Assembly: GCF_005869855.1 (NCBI RefSeq)
Contig: NZ_SZNH01000011.1
Span: forward strand, 165,462 to 199,704
Reading direction: 5' to 3'
DNA: 34,243 bases
DNA from: Nostoc sp. PA-18-2419
GTDB taxonomy: Bacteria > Cyanobacteriota > Cyanobacteriia > Cyanobacteriales > Nostocaceae
Positions 15,470 through 24,709 of this stretch are shown here, piece by piece (the first letter of the stretch is position 1; every line of letters starts with the position of its first letter). The position numbers and the translations under genes were made by a program. The notes below the pieces were generated by a model, which was given only the letters and a program-made list of their open reading frames with translations, was not told where the DNA came from and did no database searches.

Positions 15470-16705
15470 ATGCTACAGCGCTTAATTGTTATTGTTACTA
15501 TTAGTATACTTTTTAGCAGTTCTTTGGCGCTAGCAGAAAGTAAAAAGCCCAAACCACCAGATAAATTTCCTCCTAATCCGCTAGAATTTACCACACCCGA
15601 TCCACTTTTACCACGATCGCCCAAGGATAAAAAGCCGTTACCGTTAACTCCCCAAGAACGGCAAAGGTTAGAACCAGAATTAGATGAGTTAAACAAACAA
15701 GCTGCGGCGAAACTGCAAGCAGGGGATGAAGTTGCGGCCTTTGAAATTTGGAACCGAGAACTCCGCTTGCGGCGCTTTTTGGGTTCTCTAGCAGAAGTGC
15801 AAGCATTATCACGAGTCGGTGCGATCGCTTGGAATCAAAACAACCGCCAAGAAGTAGTATATATTACTCAACGATTGCAAGCAATTCAAAAGCAGACCCA
15901 ACAAGAGAAAAAATCTAGCGAAATTGATTTAGAACTATGGCGATCGCTAGGTCAAGCTTACCAAAATGTGCGATCGCCTAAACAAGCTGTAGAAGCTTAT
16001 AACCAAGTTTTGCTAGCAGTCCGACAACAAAAAGATACCGCAGCATTAGTAGAAACTCTCAAGACAATTGGAGAACTGCATCTGAGTTGGTTTGATTATC
16101 GCCAAGCTGCGCCAGTCTACGAGGAATTGTTGAGTTTAGCTACCTCCCAAGGGGAATATGTAAACGAGGTAACATATCTGCAACAATTGGCAGAGATTTA
16201 CGCACAGACACAACAATCGCAGCAATCATTAAATGTACTTAACAAACTTGGAGAAATTTACACTAATGAAAATAATCTAATTAAAATACCAGAATTAAAG
16301 CTGGCGATCGCTTCAGATTATGAATCTCTGGGGAAGACTAATCCTAGTTTACTGGTAGAGGCTTTTAAAAATTATCAAGAAGCTTATACCACTGCTTGGC
16401 AATTGCAGGAGTTTGTTAGTGCTGGTGAAGCTTTGCAGAAGATAATTGCGCTGTACCGTTCTCAAGGACAAATAGATGAGGCTTTAGAGGCTAGCCAAAT
16501 TCTTGTAGATACACAAACCCAAGCCGCCAACTTTTACGGGCTGATGCAAGCTTATGACGAAATTGGGCAATTGTATTTACAACGCAAAGAATATCCTCAA
16601 GCACTAACAGCTTTTCAAAAAGGGTTACAACTAGCGCAACAACTCAAACATCAAGAAGTATACTTTACTGAGCAAATTAAAAAAGTGCCGAAACCAAATT
16701 TTTAA
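15470..16705 (+). CDS. Exported TPR-repeat protein of cyanobacterial type
   Basis: A 411-residue protein with an N-terminal signal peptide (LIVIVTISILFSSSLALAES; cleavage probably after ALA). A proline-rich linker (residues about 25-65) is followed by tetratricopeptide-like helical repeats to the end, the clearest being the last (YGLMQAYDEIGQLYLQRKEYPQALTAFQKGLQLAQQL). It is a protein-interaction scaffold, probably in the periplasm or thylakoid lumen. I know of conserved cyanobacterial homologues only as hypothetical TPR proteins. AAGAAGG lies upstream of the ATG. Several HIP1 sites occur in the coding sequence. Confidence 0.82.
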   Translation: MLQRLIVIVTISILFSSSLALAESKKPKPPDKFPPNPLEFTTPDPLLPRSPKDKKPLPLTPQERQRLEPELDELNKQAAAKLQAGDEVAAFEIWNRELRLRRFLGSLAEVQALSRVGAIAWNQNNRQEVVYITQRLQAIQKQTQQEKKSSEIDLELWRSLGQAYQNVRSPKQAVEAYNQVLLAVRQQKDTAALVETLKTIGELHLSWFDYRQAAPVYEELLSLATSQGEYVNEVTYLQQLAEIYAQTQQSQQSLNVLNKLGEIYTNENNLIKIPELKLAIASDYESLGKTNPSLLVEAFKNYQEAYTTAWQLQEFVSAGEALQKIIALYRSQGQIDEALEASQILVDTQTQAANFYGLMQAYDEIGQLYLQRKEYPQALTAFQKGLQLAQQLKHQEVYFTEQIKKVPKPNF

Positions 16706-16869
16706 TAAGAATTCAGTCATCATAATTTAGTTGGGTACTCGAGTCCAATTGGCAGATGAATAATTAGGTTTAAGACCCCCAAAAAATATTGTGATTGCTT
16801 CTCGACGAAACGCTTAGCTTGCTTCTACATTCGCGTAGCATCCCGCACAGAAGTGGTACGTTCTACTCA

Positions 16870-16908
16870 CAATGACATATTGTAAGTAGTTAAGCTGATA
16901 TGATATGA
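16870..16908 (+). repeat. Dispersed repeat copy overlapping the start of the next gene
   Basis: CAATGACATAT..TAAGTA..T, then GATATGATATGA, closely matches 31914-31953. The copy ends inside the start codon of the DUF3598-like gene (ATG at 16905). Together with the preceding hairpin-rich sequence (about 16799-16869) it looks like a short non-coding mobile repeat. Confidence 0.55.
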
Positions 16909-17667
16909 GTAATTTTGAGTTTGATAAGGTAAGTCTCTTTATGGAGCCACAACTACAAAATTGGGGTAATTTCTGTCAATATTATTCAGCAGACTTGTAT
17001 GGGACTTGGACTAGATATTTATTAAAGGAAAAATCTAGAGAATCTTTCCAATGTATTAGAAGTTTCTGTGCCAAAAATGATTGCAGTGAAATTTATCATC
17101 AGAATCATTATATTTATGCCGATGGCACTCAAGAGTCAAAAACTTTTAGTCCCTACTTAAAACCAATCACGAAAGGCTTATTTTTAGATACTTGCTTTTC
17201 CTGGGGATCTATAAGAGTAGAACCAAGTACTCCCTTTTTTTTTTGATACGTGTTTAAGAGATGAAGATAGGCGTGCGAGTGCCATAGCTAGATATGATGA
17301 AAGTGGCTCTTTACAACGGATTACTATTCTCATAGAACATTTAAACAGCTTTGCTGAAAGTTATCCTATTTCTCAAGTGAATAACGAGAACGATAACTGG
17401 CAAGGAATCCTTACAAAGATGACACCTGATTGGATAGTCCACCCAAAAACTGCAACTTCGTGGATACAACTTCATGAACTGTCAGAGAATAACCTGACTC
17501 TACATTTGAATGACGGGGTTTCTGCCAGTTTTCCGCAATATGTAGAAAATGGTGATACGTTTTTTTTGGCAATGGATTGGCTAAGTAGCCATACTTTATT
17601 GCAACGTGCTATTCGCCATTACAATCCATCAGGTTTTACAAGTTTAACCCTCGAAGTATTCACTTAG
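16905..17667 (+). pseudogene. DUF3598-like protein, frameshifted at a T10 run
   Basis: Two frames join into one protein: 16905-17243 encodes 113 residues ending in STPFFF, and from 17245 the shifted frame continues DTCLRDEDRRASAIARYDESGSLQRIT to the stop at 17667. The switch point is a run of ten T at 17235-17244; nine T would restore one 253-residue frame. The joined sequence has the lipocalin-like beta-rich character and the DxxRRAS...YDESGSLQRIT segment I associate with cyanobacterial DUF3598 proteins (function unknown). A GTG at 17377 could start a C-terminal fragment, but the reading is homologous further upstream, so this is a break rather than two genes. A genuine mutation, a sequencing error in the homopolymer, or transcriptional slippage are all possible. 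Its start codon lies at the edge of a dispersed repeat. Confidence 0.75.
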
Positions 17668-18459
17668 GCCTAACTAAATTTTAGGTAGAGAGCGTCAATC
17701 AATTTGATTTTCTAGCTGTCGTAAATTGTGTTGATGAGAAAATAGCGATCGCTCAAAACTACTATCCCGTTCAAAAAGGTAATAGAGAATAGAAAACAGG
17801 AAATATAAAAGAAGGGATAGATATGTTTTCAGTCTTGTTAAAAAATAAAATATAAATTCTATATAGTAGTTTTAGTATAAATTATAAGTATTTTTATTTT
17901 GTGCTAAAACCATAACTCTTTGTCAGCAACTAAGTAAAATACAAGTGGTAAATTATAAAAAAGTTAGCTGGTAAGACAGTCGTTTTAGTAGGAGGCAGGA
18001 GGTAGAACTATTACTCTTCATAGCATTCATGCTTGTCATTATGTCTTAAAGAGTGTAACTAACTACGGTTATACATAAATAAAGTCCGCTTGCGCGGACT
18101 GTGGACATTGGATAAGGTTAAGTTGTCACCAAGAGTGTCTACAAGATGTTAGACTCAATATTCATTCTTTCTTATAAAATGCAAAAAATCAAGTTAGTGA
18201 GATTTAATATTAGGACATAACTCCTGGGTATAAGTCTTTTTGAAAATTTAATTAAAAGTAGTTTATATGGAATTAAGTAGAAAGTAGGAGGCACAAGGTA
18301 AATTTCTAACTACACAAGGTTTAATTGGTTTGCATATATTTAATTATGTTTCCTTCCTTCATATCCAGTATCTAGTAAATGAAACAGCTATTTACCAAAA
18401 TATATATAGCAAAATGTCCCTCAAAACTCATCTCAAAATAGTTATATATATTAGATTGA
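17668..18459. other. Gene-free interval with short hairpin repeat
   Basis: AT-rich, no supported gene. It contains a REP-like hairpin AGTCCGC / GCGGACT (18083-18100) and fragments of repeats typical of cyanobacterial intergenic DNA (such as the segment around 18030-18060). Confidence 0.5.
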
Positions 18460-18499
18460 TTCAGACATAAGTATCTTACTTATGTCTGAATTTTATTTA
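18460..18499. terminator. Perfect 14-bp hairpin at the 3' end of the aldo/keto reductase gene
   Basis: TTCAGACATAAGTA and TACTTATGTCTGAA with a 3-nt loop, then TTTTATTT on the plus strand, which overlaps the reductase stop. It probably ends the reductase transcript and blocks antisense read-through. Confidence 0.65.
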
Positions 18500-19473
18500 G
18501 TTTGAAAGATATTTTGTACCATTTTTTTGTCTGCATTCGCCGCCACTCTATCTAACTCTGTCATCTCGCTAGCGTCTAATTTCCAACCCAGCGCACCAAT
18601 ATTTTCCCTTGCTTGTTCCACACTCTTTGCTCCAGGGATAGGAATGGTTCCTTTACAGATGCACCAGTTAATTGCTACCTGTGACATGGTTTTGTTTCTG
18701 GACTCTGCCACTTCTTGCAAACATGCTAAAAGCGATCGCACTCCTGGTAAAATCTGTCTAAACAGCAGACCTCGGATACCTTTGGGTAAAGAACCTCCAA
18801 CAGAGTATTTTCCTGTGAGTAACCCCAAAGCCAGAGGACTGTAAGCAATCAGTTTGATTCCCAACTCATCGCAAACATCTTTGAGTTCGAGTTGGGTAAC
18901 AGGATATGTAGACAGCAGAGAATATTGAACTTGCAGAGTAGTGATGGGAACGCCTCGCTGGGCAAACTTTTTCTGTACTTGCTTGAGCCGTTTCGGGCCG
19001 TAATTGGATAGTCCTACTCCCTTAACCAACCCTTGCTCATAGACATCGGCCAAACCATCCAACAACCGCCCTTCTTGCCAGGGAGCATAATTTGCTGTAG
19101 ACCAATGCATTTGTACTAAATCAACATTTCTTCCCAGACGTTGAGCAGATGACTGACAAGCCCTTACCATTGACTGGCGTGTCCATCTCCACGGGTAAGC
19201 AGCAAGCTTAGTAGCAATACAAATATTTTCTTGATTAGAACCTACATATTCTCGGTTGAATCGTCCTAAGAGTAGCTCACTTCGACCATTCAATCTCCCA
19301 GTTCCATAAGAATCACCTGTATCAAATAAAGTCACACCGTTGCTGACACATAGGTTAAACACGGCTTGCAACTGGTCATCCATGCTTTCGTCATATCCCC
19401 AAAGCAATTGATTGCCCCAGGCCCAAGTCCCGCAGCCCATGTTTGGCAGGAAGAGTTTTTGGAGAGTCTGCAT
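18493..19473 (-). CDS. Aldo/keto reductase
   Basis: A 326-residue NADPH-dependent oxidoreductase of the AKR superfamily (TIM barrel). Start taken at the ATG at 19473, because the 15 residues before it (to 19518) look like translated leader. Catalytic tetrad residues are visible: Asp and Tyr in DTGDSYG, Lys in ATKLAAY, His in VQMHW. Cofactor-binding parts include VGLSNYG, AYSPLALGLLTGKY and IPIPGAKSVEQARENIGAL. The physiological substrate cannot be read from sequence; related cyanobacterial and plant plastid enzymes reduce small aldehydes or pyridoxal. It is transcribed toward a strong hairpin and seems monocistronic. Confidence 0.9.
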   Translation of the reverse strand: MQTLQKLFLPNMGCGTWAWGNQLLWGYDESMDDQLQAVFNLCVSNGVTLFDTGDSYGTGRLNGRSELLLGRFNREYVGSNQENICIATKLAAYPWRWTRQSMVRACQSSAQRLGRNVDLVQMHWSTANYAPWQEGRLLDGLADVYEQGLVKGVGLSNYGPKRLKQVQKKFAQRGVPITTLQVQYSLLSTYPVTQLELKDVCDELGIKLIAYSPLALGLLTGKYSVGGSLPKGIRGLLFRQILPGVRSLLACLQEVAESRNKTMSQVAINWCICKGTIPIPGAKSVEQARENIGALGWKLDASEMTELDRVAANADKKMVQNIFQTK

Positions 19474-19553
19474 GTTTTGCTTTCTATAGATTGCCTTAAT
19501 AATTATCAGGCAATTCATTGGAACTAAGCTAAAACACTCGCACAGACTTATAA

Positions 19554-19739
19554 TTAATTGTGGAAACTTCTACGCTGCTTATGCTTAGCGATCGCTTTGC
19601 GTTTGCGCTTTTGCAGAGGCGTTTCAAAGTGGCGATGCTTTCTGATATCTGGAAAAATTCCTGCCTTAGACACTTCTCGCTTAAATCTACGTAAGGCTGA
19701 TTCTATTCCTTCATTTTCGCCTACGATTATTTGGGTCAT
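19554..19739 (-). CDS. rpsU: 30S ribosomal protein bS21
   Basis: A 61-residue, very basic protein with the S21 signature: [26 protein letters not shown], then the Arg/Lys-rich [25 protein letters not shown] tail. It is a small-subunit protein near the mRNA 3' anti-Shine-Dalgarno platform. AGGAATATAAT precedes the ATG. It lies downstream of an RRM-protein gene on the same strand with a hairpin terminator between them, the arrangement of the rbp-rpsU operons known in cyanobacteria, where partial termination sets the relative levels. Confidence 0.95.
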   Translation of the reverse strand: MTQIIVGENEGIESALRRFKREVSKAGIFPDIRKHRHFETPLQKRKRKAIAKHKQRRSFHN

Positions 19740-19949
19740 ATTATATTCCTACTAAGTTTGCTTGATTAGTGTGTATAGTAAACGCTTGTTTAACTGGAGC
19801 TTCAGAGGGTGTGGGGTGTGAGACTTAGACTGTGGACGCCGTATTTCTACGCACTGCGGATCTCGAAATACACTTTTTATTTTGGAGCGGTTGTTACCCA
19901 CCCCTAAAGGATCTTTTTCTTTCCCTATTCCCAACACCCTAATCTTTGT

Positions 19950-19974
19950 AAAAAAAAGCAGACGCCTTGTCTGC
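19950..19974 (-). terminator. Terminator between the RRM-protein gene and rpsU
   Basis: GCAGAC / GTCTGC stem with a 5-nt loop (19958-19974), followed on the minus strand by eight T. It lies 38 bp after the RRM gene stop and 210 bp before rpsU, so rpsU expression needs read-through or its own promoter. Confidence 0.8.
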
Positions 19975-20011
19975 CCTCAAGACCTTAGAGTTAAATTCTT
20001 AGTTCGATATT

Positions 20012-20329
20012 TTAGTAGCGTCGAGAGTATCCACCACCACCACCACTATTATTTCCTCTTCTACCACCACCAAAAGAACCTCCATCTGTCTTTGGTTTAG
20101 CTTTATTAACTTTTAAGCTTCGACCCATCCACTCAGCGTTATCAAGGGCTTCAATTGCTGCTGCTTCTTCTGCGTCTGTTTCCATTTTTACAAAACCAAA
20201 ACCTCTTACCCGACCTGTTTCTCGGTCGATAGGCAATTGCACATCTTTTACAGTTCCATATTCTGAAAAGACTTGCCTGAGGTCATCTTCTTTAACCTCA
20301 TAAGATAGATTACCGACGTAAATTGACAT
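20012..20329 (-). CDS. Glycine-rich RRM RNA-binding protein (Rbp family)
   Basis: A 105-residue protein with one RNA-recognition motif (residues 1-80): RNP2 IYVGNL at 3-8 and RNP1 RGFGFVKM near residues 43-50. The C-terminal tail is Gly-rich (GGSFGGGRRGNNSGGGGGYSRRY). Cyanobacterial Rbp proteins of this type are often cold-inducible and bind mRNA; the glycine-rich tail is typical of the RbpA-type cold-regulated members. GGAG lies 9 nt before the ATG. Long leaders are common for these genes; the 5' region reaches about 20400. rpsU follows on the same strand. Confidence 0.92.
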   Translation of the reverse strand: MSIYVGNLSYEVKEDDLRQVFSEYGTVKDVQLPIDRETGRVRGFGFVKMETDAEEAAAIEALDNAEWMGRSLKVNKAKPKTDGGSFGGGRRGNNSGGGGGYSRRY

Positions 20330-20646
20330 AAAGTATCTCCAGAAGCATGGGAGTGTAGAGATTTATATCCGGAGAGGTCTGTAATACAAGTATATATAAT
20401 AACAAACTACACAGCCGAATCTAATCTTCCTTTGACACTTTAACACAAATTCAAAGGTGAATGTTCTCAAGCAACACAGGGAGTGGGAAATCGGGTAAGC
20501 ACGGAGGTGTGGGAGATGGGGAAGAAATCTTGCCACCCTCTCTCCCTACACTTCCCACACTCCCTCATCTCCCACCACTCCCCCTTACAGGTACACCTGT
20601 AGCGTAAAATTAATTTCCATCCGGTATTTGCTAATCTGTTGACGCC
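20330..20646. other. Divergent upstream region of the RRM gene and ilvA with purine-rich block
   Basis: It holds the 5' regions of both divergent genes. From about 20474 to 20590 a purine-rich stretch (GGGAGTGGG, GTGGGAGATGGGG) is followed by pyrimidine-rich inverted counterparts (CTTCCCACACTCCC, CATCTCCCACCACTCCC), which could form an imperfect hairpin. A similar purine-rich tract follows ilvA at 22159. Confidence 0.5.
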
Positions 20647-22158
20647 ATGTATTGCGACTACCTTATCCAAATCCTGACTGCCCGTGTGTATGATGTTGCC
20701 CAGGAAACACCACTGGAATATGCCCCAAATTTGTCAGCACGGCTGAATAATCAACTTCTGTTAAAACGCGAGGATATGCAGTCAGTATTTTCCTTTAAAT
20801 TGCGGGGTGCTTATAATAAGATGGTGCAACTGTCACCAGATCTATTGGCACAGGGTGTAATCGCTGCGTCTGCGGGAAACCATGCTCAGGGGGTCGCTTT
20901 GGCAGCCGACCGTCTGCGAACGAGAGCGATTATTGTCATGCCGATAACCACACCTCAAGTTAAAGTGGATGCAGTTAAAAGTAGGGGCGGAGTAGTTGTA
21001 TTACATGGAAATACTTATGACGATGCTTATAGTTATGCCCGTCAATTAGAAGCCGAAAAAGGGTTAACCTTCATTCACCCCTTTGACGACCCCTATGTAA
21101 TTGCTGGACAAGGAACAATCGGCATGGAAATTTTACGCCAATATCAGCAACCCATCCATGCAATTTTTGTAGCCATTGGTGGAGGCGGATTAATTTCTGG
21201 AATTGGAGCTTATGTTAAACGGTTGCGTCCAGAAATTAAAGTGATTGGCGTTGAACCAGTCGATGCTGATGCGATGTCTCAATCTTTAAAAGCCGGACAT
21301 CGAGTGCGCTTATCCCAAGTGGGGTTATTTGCCGATGGGGTAGCAGTACGAGAAGTAGGTGAAGAAACCTTCCGTTTGTGTCAGCAGTATGTAGATGAGA
21401 TTATTTTAGTGGGTACGGATGATACATGTGCGGCGATTAAAGACGTGTTTGAGGATACGCGATCAATTTTAGAACCAGCAGGTGCATTGGCGATCGCCGC
21501 TGCCAAAGCCTACGCAGAACGAGAACAAATCCAGGGAAAAACCTTAATTGCTGTAGCTTGTGGTGCAAACATGAACTTTGACCGCCTGCGCTTCGTAGCA
21601 GAACGGGCAGAGTTGGGCGAACGCCGTGAAGCTATCTTTGCAGTCACAATTCCAGAGGAACGCGGCAGTCTTCGTAAATTTTGTGAACTGATTGGCAAAC
21701 ACAATCTCACCGAGTTTAATTATCGCATTGCCGATGCCAAAACAGCCCATATTTTTGTTGGTGTGCAAATTCAAAACCGTACCGATGCTTCAAAAATGGT
21801 AGAAACCTTTCAAGCTCATGGATTTGAAACCCTTGATTTAACGGACGACGAACTCACTAAATTACACTTGCGGCACATGGTAGGTGGACACTCTCCCCTT
21901 GCTTACAATGAATTGCTCTACCGTTTTGAATTTCCTGAACGTCCTGGTGCATTGATGAAGTTTGTTGATTCTATGAGTCTCAACTGGAATATCAGTCTTT
22001 TTCACTACCGCAACAACGGCGCAGACTACGGGCGAATCGTTGTTGGTATCCAGGTTCCTCCTTACGAAATGCAAGAGTGGCAAGCGTTTCTGGATACCCT
22101 TGGCTATCGCTATTGGGATGAAAACAAGAATCCGGCATACAAGCTGTTTTTGGGGTAA
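20647..22158 (+). CDS. ilvA: Threonine ammonia-lyase, biosynthetic (threonine dehydratase)
   Basis: A 503-residue PLP enzyme that converts L-threonine to 2-oxobutanoate and ammonia, the first committed step of isoleucine synthesis. The PLP lysine is in SFKLRGAYNKM (about Lys51). ASAGNHAQGVA and the phosphate-binding GGGGLISGIG (about residue 180) are present. The C-terminal 175 residues hold two ACT-like regulatory modules (for example EERGSLRKFCELIG and FPERPGALMKFVDSM), as in the long IlvA form that isoleucine inhibits and valine relieves. The start at ATG 20647 has no clear Shine-Dalgarno sequence. It is monocistronic. Confidence 0.95.
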   Translation: MYCDYLIQILTARVYDVAQETPLEYAPNLSARLNNQLLLKREDMQSVFSFKLRGAYNKMVQLSPDLLAQGVIAASAGNHAQGVALAADRLRTRAIIVMPITTPQVKVDAVKSRGGVVVLHGNTYDDAYSYARQLEAEKGLTFIHPFDDPYVIAGQGTIGMEILRQYQQPIHAIFVAIGGGGLISGIGAYVKRLRPEIKVIGVEPVDADAMSQSLKAGHRVRLSQVGLFADGVAVREVGEETFRLCQQYVDEIILVGTDDTCAAIKDVFEDTRSILEPAGALAIAAAKAYAEREQIQGKTLIAVACGANMNFDRLRFVAERAELGERREAIFAVTIPEERGSLRKFCELIGKHNLTEFNYRIADAKTAHIFVGVQIQNRTDASKMVETFQAHGFETLDLTDDELTKLHLRHMVGGHSPLAYNELLYRFEFPERPGALMKFVDSMSLNWNISLFHYRNNGADYGRIVVGIQVPPYEMQEWQAFLDTLGYRYWDENKNPAYKLFLG

Positions 22159-22215
22159 GTAGGGAGATGAGGAGATGGGAAGATGAGGAGATGAGGAGAT
22201 GGGGGGTGAGGGGCA
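22159..22215 (+). repeat. Short purine-rich tandem repeat after ilvA
   Basis: Repeated GATGAGGAGATGGG-type units (7-14 bp) directly follow the ilvA stop. This resembles the short tandemly repeated repetitive sequences of filamentous cyanobacteria. Confidence 0.7.
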
Positions 22216-22263
22216 AAAATAATAACTCTTCACTCCTCAGTTAACAGTCAACACCCCCAATCC

Positions 22264-23301
22264 CTAATTCCGATAACTACCTTGCGATATCATATTGGAG
22301 TCCCAGGTGTACAAGCCGATTTGATCGGGAACCTTAGAAAATCTCCCTGTTCGATAGCCTCTGGATAATTCATTAAGCACCTTATTTTTAATCTCTCGAA
22401 GTTCCAGAGAACTTAGTTCCCCATAAATTCCAGCGATTACTTCAGCGACGGTAAAAACTTTACCTGGATTTTTTTCAAAAAGAGAGGTAAGAGCATCAAT
22501 TAAGAATTGACCTTCAAAACCTTTGAGCATTGGTACTGTTTTTATTTTTGGAGGTACGAAAGCTTTCTTCTTTTTGTTTTTGATACTCCTAGAAGCACCA
22601 TTGCCATTATTTGAGGTGACTAAACTTAAATCCAGAGTATAACAACCAGGTTCTTCGGGAATAATTACCCAGTAGCTCCTTTCTCTGCCTTGGGTGAGGG
22701 AAGATTGAACTCTACCTTTAACTACTTTAAACAGATTAGGATCTAAGTCTCCATAAAGCGATCGCACGATGAAATCGATATGACACACAATACCTGCCTG
22801 CTCTTGCAATAGCTGCTTTATAGCTTCCATTCGAGACAGAGATTGATACTGAGGTAGCATGGGGATTTCTGACACCTTAGCTGAGTTATCGTTGTTCTCT
22901 GTAGGTGCTTGTATTGGCGATCTAGTTGGAGGTTGATTTGCTTTTGTATCAACAACACCAAAGGAATTATTGATTTCAACATCGTCTAAGTCTTTTTCTT
23001 CTAACTCTATAGACTCAACTAAGTTGATTGGAGAGATGTCCTCACGGGGTGATAAAAAGCGCACAGAGCCATCTGGGGAAGAGTTTGAGGTTTCATCCAC
23101 TGCCTTAAGTCTTGATATATGCTTGTTAGCATCAGAAAAAGACCAGTTAGATAACAATGCTTCTACATGATCGAGCTGCGATCGCGCTTCCACGAATAAG
23201 CGTTCGTACTCTTGTGTAAGACGAGCATAATAGTCTCGTAATTCCAATAATGGTGAGAGAAACGTGCCCGGAGGTGGTTCTAGTTGTCCTTTTGAATTCA
23301 T
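22264..23301 (-). CDS. Protein with two tandem winged-helix-like domains, function unknown
   Basis: A 345-residue protein I recognise only as cyanobacterial-type hypothetical. It starts with a helical, coiled-coil-prone region (residues about 15-55), then an acidic Ser/Pro-rich linker. Two related modules follow. The first is SRMEAIKQLLQEQAG...FIVRSLYGDLDPNLFKVVKGRVQSSLTQG..YWVIIPEEPGCYTLDL, about residues 155-232. The second is FLIDALTSLFEKNPGKVFTVAEVIAGIYGEL...KVLNELSRG...FSKVPDQIGLYTWD, about 268-340. Both have a helix, a 'VxxxLYG/IYGEL' turn, a long helix and a wing ending in PGCYTL/IGLYTW, typical of winged helices that recognise DNA or proteins. It follows the zinc-ribbon gene by 10 bp, so the two are one operon. 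Confidence 0.75.
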   Translation of the reverse strand: MNSKGQLEPPPGTFLSPLLELRDYYARLTQEYERLFVEARSQLDHVEALLSNWSFSDANKHISRLKAVDETSNSSPDGSVRFLSPREDISPINLVESIELEEKDLDDVEINNSFGVVDTKANQPPTRSPIQAPTENNDNSAKVSEIPMLPQYQSLSRMEAIKQLLQEQAGIVCHIDFIVRSLYGDLDPNLFKVVKGRVQSSLTQGRERSYWVIIPEEPGCYTLDLSLVTSNNGNGASRSIKNKKKKAFVPPKIKTVPMLKGFEGQFLIDALTSLFEKNPGKVFTVAEVIAGIYGELSSLELREIKNKVLNELSRGYRTGRFSKVPDQIGLYTWDSNMISQGSYRN

Positions 23302-23311
23302 AACGCTTCAA

Positions 23312-23557
23312 TCAATTTAAATCGGTGTCACTTTTGTAAGACATTGGTCGGGGTTTAGCTTTGTGAGATGCTGGTTGGGATTTCTTCGGTGGTTGGGGAG
23401 GGCGACATCTCTCGCAAAATAGAGGTCGAGGTCCATAAGTTTCACGTTTTGTGACTTCGTTACACTCTTTACAGACAAACTGGAAAACACGAGTGTGAAT
23501 CTCTCTTTTGTGCGCCCTGACAGTATATTCCCTAACATCAATGAATTTACTTGCCAT
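23312..23557 (-). CDS. Small zinc-ribbon protein
   Basis: An 81-residue basic protein. The pattern CKEC...(about 16 residues)...CERC ([19 protein letters not shown] then FCERC) is a four-cysteine zinc ribbon. The C-terminus is Pro/Lys-rich and disordered ([19 protein letters not shown]). It could bind nucleic acid or protein. It is the first gene of an apparent operon with the double winged-helix protein, which suggests a joint transcription- or chromatin-related role, but no function is established. Confidence 0.72.
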   Translation of the reverse strand: MASKFIDVREYTVRAHKREIHTRVFQFVCKECNEVTKRETYGPRPLFCERCRPPQPPKKSQPASHKAKPRPMSYKSDTDLN

Positions 23558-24366
23558 AATTAGGAATGAATTTCCTTCGTATCAATGTCCTATCAATATA
23601 GCTATTCAAGCAAATGAAACTGCATCAGTGTGTGTTTATGTAGAAGTTTTATTCAAATCAATCAATTTGATGCCAAAGACAAGGTAAGAATATTGCTTGG
23701 CAGCAAATTCTGAGTTAGCGTTGACTATCCCTTGAGCATATACTTGGTGACGAGCAAAGATGATCGCCATTTTTAATAGTGCTTGATTTGAAAAACAATT
23801 CCTACTGCCTGTAATTAGGTGATTTTGCCTGAAGTGACGTACTGGCGATGGAGAGTGGGTAATCTTCAACTAAAGTACAATCCTTCTCAATAACCCAATG
23901 CAGTAAACAAAGCACTAGATCATCAGATAATCTTGGCTGCCAAAACAAGGCTAGCATGGACTCGTTTAGTTGGATAAGACTAGACTTCCACAACAATATC
24001 TTGAAGACCTTTTTGGGCTGCTCGAACAGACTGTAGAAATCTTACCAAACTATCCGCACTTTAACCCCTAACTTTATTCGTACACATGTAGACACAGCAG
24101 ATTTTCAAAGCCTCAATCTGGGAATTTGGGGATGATTAAGTGCAAAATTATTTACTTACACTTTCATAAATTGAGAACTAAAATTATTACCTATGTATTT
24201 AATTGCCCATGATAAAATTACCCCATTGATAACCCTTCTTCCTTCTGGTAGAGGGATATCAATCCGCAAAGTCATTCTTGTATAAGGAACAACTACCTCC
24301 TGATTTTTAGGAGACGGTGATTATCGCTAATTAAGGTATGACCAAAAGTTTAAAAGCCCTGAATAT
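23558..24366. other. Decayed intergenic DNA, no intact gene
   Basis: Minus-strand frames such as 23636-23869, 23802-23996 and 24156-24275 (39 codons, MTLRIDIPLPEGRRV) are short, overlap in different frames and lack clear ribosome-binding sites. The minus frame near 24060-23950 (SLVRFLQSVRAAQKGLQDIVVEV, then a stop) reads like a broken coding segment. I cannot name the source genes. A CTCCT / AGGAG hairpin lies near 24297-24312. Confidence 0.45.
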
Positions 24367-24709
24367 TTAGTTATCAAATTCTTTGCCTGCACCACCCACT
24401 TGCACTAAAGCTTGTTGTAACTCACTAGATAGAGATTTGATGCGATCGCTATTATCTTGATTAATTGCCTGCCATAAATCATTTACTAGTGCTTCAATTC
24501 GAGAGCGGTGGCCTGGACTCACCTGACCACCCGATTCTTGCAGCTATTTATGGGCTTAATTATTAGTGAATCTGCTAGATTCTTTGTATCAATCTGTTGG
24601 TGGTGTTTTTGGTCTTCTTAAGCGTTGGTCTGTGCATCGAGCACCATGCGCTCTACATGGCGCTGATCGAGAGTGTAAGTACCTGTAGTAGAAATTGACT
24701 GCTGTTTAC
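24367..24709 (-). pseudogene. Remnant of a DnaK (Hsp70) C-terminal region
   Basis: Minus-strand translation from 24709 gives GKQQSISTTGTYTL...HVERMVLDAQTNA, then an in-frame TAA, then EDQKHHQQIDTKNLADSL. After a further frameshift comes GQVSPGHRSRIEALVNDLWQAINQDN..RIKSLSSELQQALVQVGG and the stop at 24367. These are the successive landmarks of the DnaK substrate-binding domain lid (TLxxxEVERMVxDA, KIDxKNxADSL, LxxxLQQALxxIG). At least one stop and one frameshift break it, and no ATPase domain precedes it. Confidence 0.72.

Noticed and set aside
22159-22215. G-quadruplex or regulatory RNA after ilvA
   Set aside because: The purine-rich tract is a simple tandem repeat with mostly GG or GGG runs of uneven spacing; nothing supports a specific structure.
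23636-23996. Two overlapping minus-strand frames of 77 and 64 codons
   Set aside because: They overlap in different frames, have no recognisable domains and lie in a decaying region.
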